From DATAEG01 sp051001975 (GTDB lineage Bacteria > Actinomycetota > Actinomycetes > Mycobacteriales > Jatrophihabitantaceae), in NCBI GenBank assembly GCA_051001975.1, contig JBPCMU010000075.1:1-27849 (forward strand): a stretch of DNA of 27,849 bases, read 5' to 3'. Position 1 is the first letter of the stretch. Every line of letters starts with the position of its first letter. The translations under genes were made by a program, and so were the position numbers. Of the stretch, positions 14,401 through 21,407 are shown in pieces. The notes below the pieces were generated by a model. The model was not told the origin of the DNA, searched no databases, and worked only from the letters and a program-made list of their open reading frames with translations.

Positions 14401-16338
14401 ATGGTCGACTACGAAGAGCACGGTTACGACGTCGTGATCGTGGGCGCCGGCGGCGCTGGACTGCGGGCGGCAATCGCGGCGCGGCAGGCCGGCATGCGGG
14501 TGGCGATCATCTGCAAGTCGCTGTTCGGCAAGGCGCACACCGTCATGGCCGAGGGCGGCATCGCGGCATCGATGGGCAACGCGAACCCGAACGACAACTG
14601 GCAGGTGCACTTCCGGGACACCATGCGCGGCGGGAAGTTCCTGAACAACCCACGGATGGCCGAACTGCACGCGAAGGAAGCACCCCAACGGGTCTGGGAA
14701 CTGGAGACCTACGGCGCCCTGTTCGACCGCACGCCCGAGGGCAAGATCAGCCAGCGCAACTTCGGCGGTCACGAATACCCACGCCTGGCGCACGTCGGGG
14801 ACCGGACCGGCCTGGAGCTGATCCGTACGTTGCAGCAGAAGATCGTGTCGCTGCAGCAGGATGACGAGAAGACGCAGGGCGGCGACGGCAAGATCAAGGT
14901 CTTCGCGGAATACACCGTCACGGAGTTGCTGCACGACGTGTCGGGGGCGATCTCGGGAGCTCTGGGCTACTACCGCGACACCGGCAACTTCGTGCTGTTC
15001 CGGGCGCCCGCCATCGTGCTGGCCACCGGCGGTATCGGGAAGTCGTTCAAGGTCACCAGCAATTCGTGGGAGTACACCGGCGACGGGCACGCGCTGGCGC
15101 TGCGGGCCGGCTCGACACTGCTGAACATGGAGTTCGTCCAGTTCCACCCGACCGGAATGGTCTGGCCGCCCTCGGTGAAGGGCATCCTGGTCACCGAGTC
15201 GGTCCGCGGTGACGGTGGAGTGCTGCGCAACTCCGAGGGCAAGCGGTTCATGTTCGACTACGTCCCGGCGGTGTTCCGCGGGCAGTACGCGGACACCGAA
15301 GAAGAGGGCGACCGCTGGTACACCGACCCGGACAACAACAAGCGACCGCCGGAACTGCTGCCCCGCGACGAGGTGGCCCGGGCCATCAACTCGGAGGTCA
15401 AGGAGGGCCGCGGCTCCCCGCACGGCGGCGTCTTCCTCGACATCGCCACCCGCCGTACTCCGGAGGAGATCCTCAAGAGGTTGCCGTCGATGCACCACCA
15501 GTTCAAGGAACTGGCCGACGTCGACATCACCAAAGAGGCGATGGAGGTCGGCCCGACCTGCCATTACGTGATGGGCGGCGTGGAGGTCGATCCGGATACC
15601 GAGGCGGCTGCCAACGTGCCCGGGCTCTTCGCGGCAGGCGAGGTGGCCGGCGGCATGCACGGCTCCAACCGGCTCGGCGGGAACTCGCTGTCGGACCTGT
15701 TGGTGTTCGGCAGGCGGGCCGGCGAGGGCGCGGCCGACTACGTGAAGGGCCTCGGTGGCAACTTCCCGAAGGTCGAACCCGAGACGGTGCAGGCAGCAGT
15801 CGACAGCGCACTGGAGCCGTTCGCACTGGCCGAGCGCGGCGAGCACGAGAATCCGTACACCGTGCACGCCGACCTGCAACAGTCGATGAACGATCTGGTG
15901 GGCATCATCCGTCGCGAGGCCGAGGTGGCCGAGGCGTTGCAACGGCTGCTGGCGCTGCGGGAGCGGGCCGCCAAGGTCGGCGTCGAAGGCGGCCGGGCAT
16001 TCAACCCCGGCTGGCACCTCGCACTGGATCTGCGCAACATGCTGCTGGTCAGCGAATGCGTAGCGCGCGCTGCCCTGCTGCGCCACGAGAGTCGGGGCGG
16101 GCACACTCGTGAGGACTTCCCCGGAATGAACCCCGAGTGGCGGAAGAAGAACCTCATCTGCGCGGTCTCCGACGCGGTCACGGACGGGCAGATAGTCGTT
16201 ACCGAGCAACCCATCGCGGACATCCCCGATGCGCTCAAGGCGCTGTTCGAGAATGACGAGCTGAAGAAGTACATCACCGACGCCGAACTGCCGCCGCCCG
16301 ACGTGAAGCCGGCACCCATGGAGTGGAGCGAAGCATGA
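14401..16338 (+). CDS. sdhA: Succinate dehydrogenase/fumarate reductase flavoprotein subunit
   Basis: This 645-residue protein oxidises succinate to fumarate using covalently bound FAD. The dinucleotide-binding GAGGAGLRAAIAA is at 15-27, and His46 in KAHTVMAEGG is the FAD-linking histidine. Substrate-site motifs are QFHPTGM (247-253), the catalytic-arginine region PRDEVARAI (from 321), TCHYVMGGV (His388) and GSNRLGGNSL (Arg424). I chose ATG 14401 because MVDYEEHGYDVVIVGAGGAG matches the usual N-terminus; a TTG at 14389 would add four residues with poor ribosome-binding-site spacing. The gene follows the anchor gene by 22 bp and overlaps a micro-ORF at its stop, with sdhB after that. Confidence 0.94.
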   Translation: MVDYEEHGYDVVIVGAGGAGLRAAIAARQAGMRVAIICKSLFGKAHTVMAEGGIAASMGNANPNDNWQVHFRDTMRGGKFLNNPRMAELHAKEAPQRVWELETYGALFDRTPEGKISQRNFGGHEYPRLAHVGDRTGLELIRTLQQKIVSLQQDDEKTQGGDGKIKVFAEYTVTELLHDVSGAISGALGYYRDTGNFVLFRAPAIVLATGGIGKSFKVTSNSWEYTGDGHALALRAGSTLLNMEFVQFHPTGMVWPPSVKGILVTESVRGDGGVLRNSEGKRFMFDYVPAVFRGQYADTEEEGDRWYTDPDNNKRPPELLPRDEVARAINSEVKEGRGSPHGGVFLDIATRRTPEEILKRLPSMHHQFKELADVDITKEAMEVGPTCHYVMGGVEVDPDTEAAANVPGLFAAGEVAGGMHGSNRLGGNSLSDLLVFGRRAGEGAADYVKGLGGNFPKVEPETVQAAVDSALEPFALAERGEHENPYTVHADLQQSMNDLVGIIRREAEVAEALQRLLALRERAAKVGVEGGRAFNPGWHLALDLRNMLLVSECVARAALLRHESRGGHTREDFPGMNPEWRKKNLICAVSDAVTDGQIVVTEQPIADIPDALKALFENDELKKYITDAELPPPDVKPAPMEWSEA

Positions 16339-16427
16339 AGCTGGCCAGATTCATCGATGCACCCCCCGCGTCGACCGTAAGTCCAGGCGTGCGCGTTCGC
16401 GCTGAGCTCGCGAGGCCGACGCCATGA
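16335..16427 (+). CDS. 30-residue micro-ORF bridging sdhA and sdhB
   Basis: Between sdhA and sdhB there is an 85-base gap that is completely filled by a short open frame. Its ATG (16335-16337) overlaps the sdhA stop as ATGA, and its TGA (16425-16427) overlaps the sdhB ATG as ATGA. GGAG sits 6 bases upstream of the start, an ideal Shine-Dalgarno. The 30-residue product begins MKLARFIDAPPASTV and is basic and Pro/Ala/Val-rich, with no membrane helix. Its simplest role is translational relay keeping ribosomes coupled from sdhA to sdhB; a small accessory subunit is also possible. I do not recognise it. The double ATGA fit plus ribosome-binding site makes chance less likely but does not prove a stable peptide. 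Confidence 0.5.
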   Translation: MKLARFIDAPPASTVSPGVRVRAELARPTP

Positions 16428-17176
16428 GTTACGACGCGAAGTTCCGGGTCTGGCGTGGTGACACCGAGGACGGCGAGCTGAAGGACTTCACCGTAGAGGT
16501 GAACGAGGGCGAGGTGGTGCTCGACATCATCCATCGACTGCAGGCCACCCAGACGCCGGACCTGGCCGTGCGGTGGAATTGCAAGGCCGGCAAGTGCGGC
16601 TCGTGCAGCGCCGAGATCAACGGCCGGCCGCGGCTGCTGTGCATGACCCGGATGTCGACGTTCACCGAGGCCGAGACGATCACCGTGACGCCGATGCGCG
16701 CGTTCCCGGTCATCCGCGACCTGGTCACCGATGTCTCCTTCAACTACCAGAAGGCACGGGAGATCCCGGCCTTCGCGCCACCGGAGGACCTGGCACCCGG
16801 TGAGTACCGGATGCAGCAGATCGACGTCGAGCGCAGCCAGGAGTTCCGCAAGTGCATCGAGTGCTTCCTGTGCCAGGACACCTGCCACGTGGTCCGCGAC
16901 CATGAGGACAACAAGGAGTCCTTCGCCGGGCCGCGGTTCCTGATCCGCGCGGCGGAGCTGGACATGCACCCACTCGATGCCCGCACCGACCGGGGCGAGT
17001 TCGCGCAGGCGGAGCAGGGCATCGGGCTGTGCAACATCACCAAGTGCTGCACCGAGGTCTGCCCCGAGCACATCAAGATCACCGACAACGCCATCATCCC
17101 GATGAAGGAGCGCGTGGTAGACCGCAAGTACGACCCAATGACCTGGCTCGGGCGCACCATCTCCCGACGCAAGTAG
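16424..17176 (+). CDS. sdhB: Succinate dehydrogenase/fumarate reductase iron-sulfur subunit
   Basis: The 250-residue protein carries the electron relay of complex II. The N-terminal plant-type [2Fe-2S] ferredoxin domain has Cys53, Cys58, Cys61 and Cys73 (CKAGKCGSC and LLC). The C-terminal domain supplies the cluster cysteines in CIECFLCQDTC (144-154) and CNITKCCTEVCP (203-213) for the [4Fe-4S] and [3Fe-4S] centres. GAGG lies 8 bases before ATG 16424, and the start overlaps the micro-ORF stop. It is the last gene of the operon and ends only 5 bp from the convergent lipoprotein gene, leaving no room for a separate terminator. Confidence 0.93.
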   Translation: MSYDAKFRVWRGDTEDGELKDFTVEVNEGEVVLDIIHRLQATQTPDLAVRWNCKAGKCGSCSAEINGRPRLLCMTRMSTFTEAETITVTPMRAFPVIRDLVTDVSFNYQKAREIPAFAPPEDLAPGEYRMQQIDVERSQEFRKCIECFLCQDTCHVVRDHEDNKESFAGPRFLIRAAELDMHPLDARTDRGEFAQAEQGIGLCNITKCCTEVCPEHIKITDNAIIPMKERVVDRKYDPMTWLGRTISRRK

Positions 17177-17181
17177 CCCGA

Positions 17182-18222
17182 TCAGGAACCGGTGGGCAGT
17201 GGCATGCCACGTGCCTTGAGCACGGATCGCAGCAACGTCGGGAAGTCGGTGATGACCCCGTCCACACCGGCATCGATCTGTTCGGTCATCGCGGACTGGT
17301 CGTCAACGGTCCAGGACACCACCTTCAGCCCTGCTGCGTGCGCCCGCTGCACATAGCCGGCATCGACGACCACGCTGCCCGACGGGCTCGAATCATCCAC
17401 GTAGTCGGGTGAGATCAACTGGGCGCCGAGCTGCTTCGCCCCGGCGATGACGTCACCGTGCACCGAGTCGTAGTCGACGCTGCCGAGGAACGGCGAGTGT
17501 GCGAACCAGTGCACCGCGTCGGTCAACGCCACCAGCGGAATGCTCGGGTCGGCCTTGTGCACCAAGGGCAAAGTGCTCCAGTCGAAGCTCTGGATGTCGA
17601 TGTCCGGCGTCTTCCCGGCGGCGCGCACCGCGGCCAGGATCACGTCGACGAACTGCTGCGGCGTTGCCGACTCGGCGGGCTTGTTCGCTTCCCGCTTGGT
17701 CTCGACGTTGTAGTGCACCTGCGCCTTCAGGCTGTCGGCGAGCGCGAAAAGCTGCGGCAACAAAGCGATCTTGTTGCCGGGAACTGCCTGCGCCTGCGGG
17801 AACGCGGCGAGCTTCTTGCCACAGTCCAACGTGTGGATCTGGGCGTAGGTGAGGTCGTGCACCACCTTGCCGACGTACGGGTACTGGGGGTCGCCGGGCT
17901 TCGCCGGCTTCGTGTCCACGCACTTCGTCGGATCGATCGTCGGGTCGTGCCAGATGATCGGTTTGAGGTCCTTCGTCAGCACAATGTCCAGTTCGAGGGT
18001 GGTGACGCCGAGCTTGATCGACTTAGCGAAGCCGGCGTGCGACTCCTCGGTGGTCTCACCGCGCCCGCCACGGTGCGCCTCGAGATCGAAATGCGCTGGT
18101 TTGCTGGCCTGCTGCGCGGTGCTCTGCGGAGTGCTGTGTGGACTGCTGGAGCCACACGCGGTCAGCGCGGCAGCCAACGAAGCGACCACGGCCAGGTATC
18201 GAACACGGTTTCCGAGGCGCAT
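17182..18222 (-). CDS. Glycerophosphodiester phosphodiesterase family lipoprotein
   Basis: The 346-residue protein has a lipoprotein signal peptide ending in the lipobox LTAC (lipidated Cys23), so it should be anchored outside the membrane. The mature part is a GDPD-type TIM barrel: His50-Arg51 in EAHRGGRGETTEES, Glu77 and Asp79 in TLELDIVLTKD, and His92 in WHDPTID, the metal and catalytic residues of the family. It ends with the typical VDGVITDFPTLL strand. It would release glycerol-3-phosphate and an alcohol from glycerophosphodiesters; the exact substrate is unknown. I chose ATG 18222, with a G-rich stretch upstream; a GTG three codons earlier (18231) is an alternative. It converges on sdhB and diverges from the SigE-family sigma gene. 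Confidence 0.87.
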   Translation of the reverse strand: MRLGNRVRYLAVVASLAAALTACGSSSPHSTPQSTAQQASKPAHFDLEAHRGGRGETTEESHAGFAKSIKLGVTTLELDIVLTKDLKPIIWHDPTIDPTKCVDTKPAKPGDPQYPYVGKVVHDLTYAQIHTLDCGKKLAAFPQAQAVPGNKIALLPQLFALADSLKAQVHYNVETKREANKPAESATPQQFVDVILAAVRAAGKTPDIDIQSFDWSTLPLVHKADPSIPLVALTDAVHWFAHSPFLGSVDYDSVHGDVIAGAKQLGAQLISPDYVDDSSPSGSVVVDAGYVQRAHAAGLKVVSWTVDDQSAMTEQIDAGVDGVITDFPTLLRSVLKARGMPLPTGS

Positions 18223-18392
18223 CGCCCCCACCGTATCCCGAAGGCATGTGCAACGCGCGCCACAGCGCCCGATTCTGGCAGCGGTCCCGGGCGCCGGGCT
18301 TATTTCGCCGCACAGCCAACCATTCCCTGTGTCGCAGGCGTTGGGCAGAGTGAAGGCCGTACCGACGGACGCACAGAACAGGCGGAGACACA

Positions 18393-18896
18393 GTGGCGAG
18401 GGACGACCGGGCGAGCTTCACCACGTGGGCGCGCGCGCATCAGCACCGGCTGGTGCGCACCGCATACCTGTTGTGCGGCGACCAGGGCCGCGCGGAGGAT
18501 CTCGCCCAGGAAGCGCTCATCAAGGTGGCCCGGCAGTGGCCGAAGCTGCGTGATGGCGAGCCCTATGCCTACGCCCGGCGCATCCTCGTCAACGACAACA
18601 TCTCGTGGTGGCGACGCCGCCGGCCCGATGTCGTGCTGAGCGATGTCCCGGAACTCTCCGCCGCCGGCCCGGACAACTCGGTGCATCGCCGGCTGGCGCT
18701 CACCGACGCGCTGGCCCAGCTCGCCCCGAAACAGCGCGCTGTGCTGGTGCTGCGCTACTACGAGGACCTGACCGAGGCGCAGACCGCGCAGGCCCTGGGG
18801 ATCAGCGTCGGCACCGTCAAGTCCCAGGCGCACGACGCGTTGCGCCGACTACGTGAAACGTCACCCGAACTCGCCGAGTTCATCGGAGGTAAGTGA
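18393..18896 (+). CDS. SigE-family ECF RNA polymerase sigma factor
   Basis: The 167-residue protein has sigma region 2 (FTTWARAHQHRLVRTAYLLCG ... EDLAQEALIKVARQWPKL, about 9-52). It continues with YARRILVNDNISWWRRRR and a sigma region 4 helix-turn-helix (LAPKQRAVLVLRYYEDLTEA ... GISVGTVKSQAHDALRRLR). The WxxWRRRR signature and compact size match the actinobacterial SigE-family ECF sigma factors. The GTG start at 18393 gives the normal N-terminus. The following gene starts one base after its stop and encodes a membrane-anchored protein, the usual arrangement for sigma factor plus regulator. Target genes cannot be deduced from the sequence. Confidence 0.88.
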   Translation: MARDDRASFTTWARAHQHRLVRTAYLLCGDQGRAEDLAQEALIKVARQWPKLRDGEPYAYARRILVNDNISWWRRRRPDVVLSDVPELSAAGPDNSVHRRLALTDALAQLAPKQRAVLVLRYYEDLTEAQTAQALGISVGTVKSQAHDALRRLRETSPELAEFIGGK

Positions 18897-18897
18897 G

Positions 18898-20079
18898 ATG
18901 ACCGAGTCCCGCATCCGCGAACTGCTGGAGGACGTGGCCCAGCCCGTCGACTCACGCGATCTCGCCGACGTGGCATGGCAGACCGCCCGGCACGACCGGA
19001 CCCGGCTGCGGATCGGCCTCGCTGCTGCGGTCGTCCTGGTGGTGGCCGGTGGTACCGCGATCGGGGTCGCGGCCGGCCAGCACGACCACTCCGCGCCGGC
19101 CGCCAGTCGACCTTCGTCGAGTGGGGTGCGCCGCGTCGAGAACGGCGTGACGATCCAGATCGCACCGGGCGTCTCCGACGAGGCGAAGCTGCAGCCGGCC
19201 GACGGCGGCCTGCCGGCGAAGATCCAGCTCGACCAGAACGCGCCGTGGATCACCGACAAGCCGATCGATCGGGTGACCGCAGCGTTCCTCGGGTACCGCA
19301 CCGGCAGCAGCAAGCCCGCGACGTTCCTCGTGCTGGTCGCGGACGACTACACGCAAAGACGGTTGGACATCTCCCAACTCGGCCCGTCGCCGGACTCGGC
19401 CAACGGCGCGTCGCCGTTCACCGCCGGCTCGCTGTCGCCAGACGGAAGCGAGTTGGCTTTCGGGCAGGTCGGCGCCATCGCCGTCTACGCGGTGCAGACC
19501 CGGAGCTGGCGCAGGTTCCCGGTGCGGGGCTTCACCGCCGACCACGCGGCCGCTCTCACCTGGGACGGCGTGGGCACGGTCAAACTCAGTGACCAACTCG
19601 ATCTCGACGTCACCAGCGGGTCGGTCACCTCCACCGGAGACATCGGCACCGACGGGACGATCCAACTCGGCGGCAGGCCGAAGCCGCCGACCGGGGTGGC
19701 GGTGTCCCAATGGTGGGGTCCACTCCACGACTGGGGTGGCGGCGGTGGCAACTCGGCGGAAGCTGCTTACGTCACCTCGCCCACAGTGCCAGGAGACAGC
19801 GAACCACTGGCCATCGTGGCGTTCGATCCGATTCCCGCGGTACTCCTCATTCCCCTCGGCGCGGATCCCGTGCGGTACAAGGGCTGCTGTGTGGTGGCCG
19901 GGTGGCAGGGAGGCACCCGGGTCGTCTACGAATCGCGCTCCGGCGACGTGGCGAACGGGCAGACCAGCCGGCTCATCTCGTGGAACCTCTTCACCGGCGA
20001 ACTGCGGCTGGTCAGCACCGTCACCTGCGGAGCCAACCAGGTTTTCATCGGCACCTACGCCGAGTTCTTCAACAGCTGA
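18898..20079 (+). CDS. Membrane-anchored extracytoplasmic protein, putative anti-sigma partner
   Basis: The 393-residue protein has a short cytoplasmic N-terminus (MTESRIRELLEDVAQPV), one membrane helix at about 38-58 (LRIGLAAAVVLVVAGGTAI), and a large exported domain. Short motifs such as SLSPDGSELAFGQVGAIAVY and WDGVGTVKLSD hint at beta-propeller-like repeats. The ATG at 18898 has GGAGG upstream and follows the sigma stop by one base, so both are co-translated. By position it probably binds and restrains the SigE-family sigma factor through its cytoplasmic tail, with the exported domain sensing the envelope. I do not see a classical zinc anti-sigma HxxxCxxC motif, so the mechanism is open. 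Confidence 0.65.
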   Translation: MTESRIRELLEDVAQPVDSRDLADVAWQTARHDRTRLRIGLAAAVVLVVAGGTAIGVAAGQHDHSAPAASRPSSSGVRRVENGVTIQIAPGVSDEAKLQPADGGLPAKIQLDQNAPWITDKPIDRVTAAFLGYRTGSSKPATFLVLVADDYTQRRLDISQLGPSPDSANGASPFTAGSLSPDGSELAFGQVGAIAVYAVQTRSWRRFPVRGFTADHAAALTWDGVGTVKLSDQLDLDVTSGSVTSTGDIGTDGTIQLGGRPKPPTGVAVSQWWGPLHDWGGGGGNSAEAAYVTSPTVPGDSEPLAIVAFDPIPAVLLIPLGADPVRYKGCCVVAGWQGGTRVVYESRSGDVANGQTSRLISWNLFTGELRLVSTVTCGANQVFIGTYAEFFNS

Positions 20080-20099
20080 CACCGGCGATTGTGCAACGT

Positions 20100-20119
20100 T
20101 TGGCGGCGTGGGGCCGCCG
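20100..20119. terminator. GC-rich hairpin between convergent genes
   Basis: GGCGGC (20102-20107) pairs with GCCGCC (20113-20118) around a 5-base loop, in the 57-bp gap between the sigma-partner stop and the metB stop. It fits a short bidirectional terminator but lacks a T-run. Confidence 0.4.
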
Positions 20120-20136
20120 AGGGTTGTGCGATCGGG

Positions 20137-21306
20137 TCAGGCGAGGGCTTGTTCGAGGTCGGCGAGCAGGTCGGCGACGTCCTCGATACCGACGGACAAC
20201 CGGACCAGGCTGGCCGGCACCTCGAGCGGGGAGTTGGCGACGCTCGCATGTGTCATCCGCGCAGGATGCTCGATGAGCGACTCGACGCCACCGAGTGACT
20301 CGCCCAGCGTGAACACCCCGGCCCGCTGGCACACCTGCAGTGCTGCCTCCTCACCACCCTTGTGGGTGAAGGAGATCATCCCGCCGAAGCCGCTCATCTG
20401 CTTCGCCGCGATCTCGTGGCCGGGGTGATCGGGCAGGCCCGGGTAGAGCACCCGGTCGACGTTGACGTGGCCACTGAGGAACTCCGTGATCCGCGCTGCG
20501 TTCGCGCAGTGCCGGTCCATCCGTACGCCGAGCGTCTTGATGCCGCGCAGCACCAGCCAGGCGTCGAACGGCCCCGCCACCGCACCCATCGCGTTCTGGT
20601 GGAAGGCCAGCGCTTCGGCGAGCTCCGCATCCGCAGTGATGAGTGCGCCGCCCACCACGTCGGAGTGACCGCCGAGGTACTTCGTCGTCGAGTGCACGAC
20701 GATGTCCGCGCCGAGCGCGAGCGGCTGCTGCAGATACGGAGAGGCGAAGGTGTTGTCGACGACGAGTCGGGCGCCGGCATCGCGGGCGACCGAGGCCAGC
20801 CCGGCGATGTCCGCGATGCCCAGCAGCGGATTGGTCGGCGTCTCGCACCACAACACCTTGGTGTTCGGCCGGATCGCGGCACGTACCGCGTCCAGGTCGG
20901 CCAGCGCGACCGGGGTGTGCTCCACGCCCCACCGCGACAGCACCCGGGCGATCAGCCGGAACGTGCCGCCGTACGCATCGCCGGGGACGACGATGTGATC
21001 GCCCGGCTGCAGCAGCGAGCGCAGTGCGGTGTCCTCGGCGGCGAGGCCCGAGGCGAACGCCAGCCCGCGGCTGCCGCCCTCCAACGCGGCCAGGCACTCC
21101 TCGAGCGCCGTTCGGGTCGGGTTGGCGCTGCGGCTGTACTCGTAGCCCTCACGCAGGCCGCCGACGCCGTCCTGCTTGTAGGTCGACGTGGCGTAGATGG
21201 GCACCGCCACCGCACCGGTGCGCGGGTCGGGCTCCTGCCCGGCGTGGATGGCCAGCGTGCTGAATCCAGGACGCTGCGCTGCGTCGGAGGCATCAAAGGA
21301 ACTCAT
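20137..21306 (-). CDS. metB: Cystathionine gamma-synthase / gamma-lyase-type PLP enzyme
   Basis: The 389-residue protein is a Cys/Met-metabolism PLP enzyme. The PLP lysine is Lys209 in VHSTTKYLGGHSDVVGG, the cofactor phosphate contacts are in YEYSRSANPTR (Tyr56-Arg65), and DNTFASP (184-190) carries the ring-binding Asp. The LGESLGGVESLIEHPARMTH tail is characteristic. It should interconvert cystathionine with cysteine/homocysteine precursors; in actinobacteria proteins named MetB can act as synthase or lyase, and the sequence does not decide. The ATG at 21304-21306 starts a normal N-terminus (FSTLAIHAGQEPDPRTGAV). cbs lies upstream on the same strand, with three genes between, so the pair may form a reverse transsulfuration route. 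A large hairpin precedes the gene. Confidence 0.9.
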   Translation of the reverse strand: MSSFDASDAAQRPGFSTLAIHAGQEPDPRTGAVAVPIYATSTYKQDGVGGLREGYEYSRSANPTRTALEECLAALEGGSRGLAFASGLAAEDTALRSLLQPGDHIVVPGDAYGGTFRLIARVLSRWGVEHTPVALADLDAVRAAIRPNTKVLWCETPTNPLLGIADIAGLASVARDAGARLVVDNTFASPYLQQPLALGADIVVHSTTKYLGGHSDVVGGALITADAELAEALAFHQNAMGAVAGPFDAWLVLRGIKTLGVRMDRHCANAARITEFLSGHVNVDRVLYPGLPDHPGHEIAAKQMSGFGGMISFTHKGGEEAALQVCQRAGVFTLGESLGGVESLIEHPARMTHASVANSPLEVPASLVRLSVGIEDVADLLADLEQALA

Positions 21307-21332
21307 CCGCTCACGCTACCGCCCACGCTCAG

Positions 21333-21394
21333 TCCCGTGATGATCAAGGCGAAATTAGCGCTATATCCCCAATTCCGCCTTGATCATCACGGGA
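21333..21394. repeat. Large inverted repeat, 24-bp arms, between pat and metB
   Basis: Bases 21333-21356 pair with 21371-21394 at 23 of 24 positions around a 14-base loop. The left arm begins TCCCGTGATGATCAAGGCG. The only mismatch is near the loop, and the loop itself holds the palindrome AGCGCT. The site starts 27 bp before the metB ATG and ends 14 bp after the pat stop. It could terminate the acuC-pat transcript, control metB, or be a copy of a dispersed palindromic repeat. The A+T content is higher than its surroundings. No protein can be encoded here. Confidence 0.85.
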
Positions 21395-21407
21395 AGACGG
21401 GGCTGGG

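Noticed and set aside
14368..16209. 613-codon open frame on the minus strand across sdhA
   Set aside because: It is the antisense shadow of the unmistakable flavoprotein gene. The translation is His/Val/Arg-rich with no family character, as expected in high-G+C DNA.
18952..20082. 376-codon minus-strand frame opposite the sigma-partner membrane protein
   Set aside because: Antisense shadow; the plus-strand frame has a good ribosome-binding site, a membrane helix and operon context.
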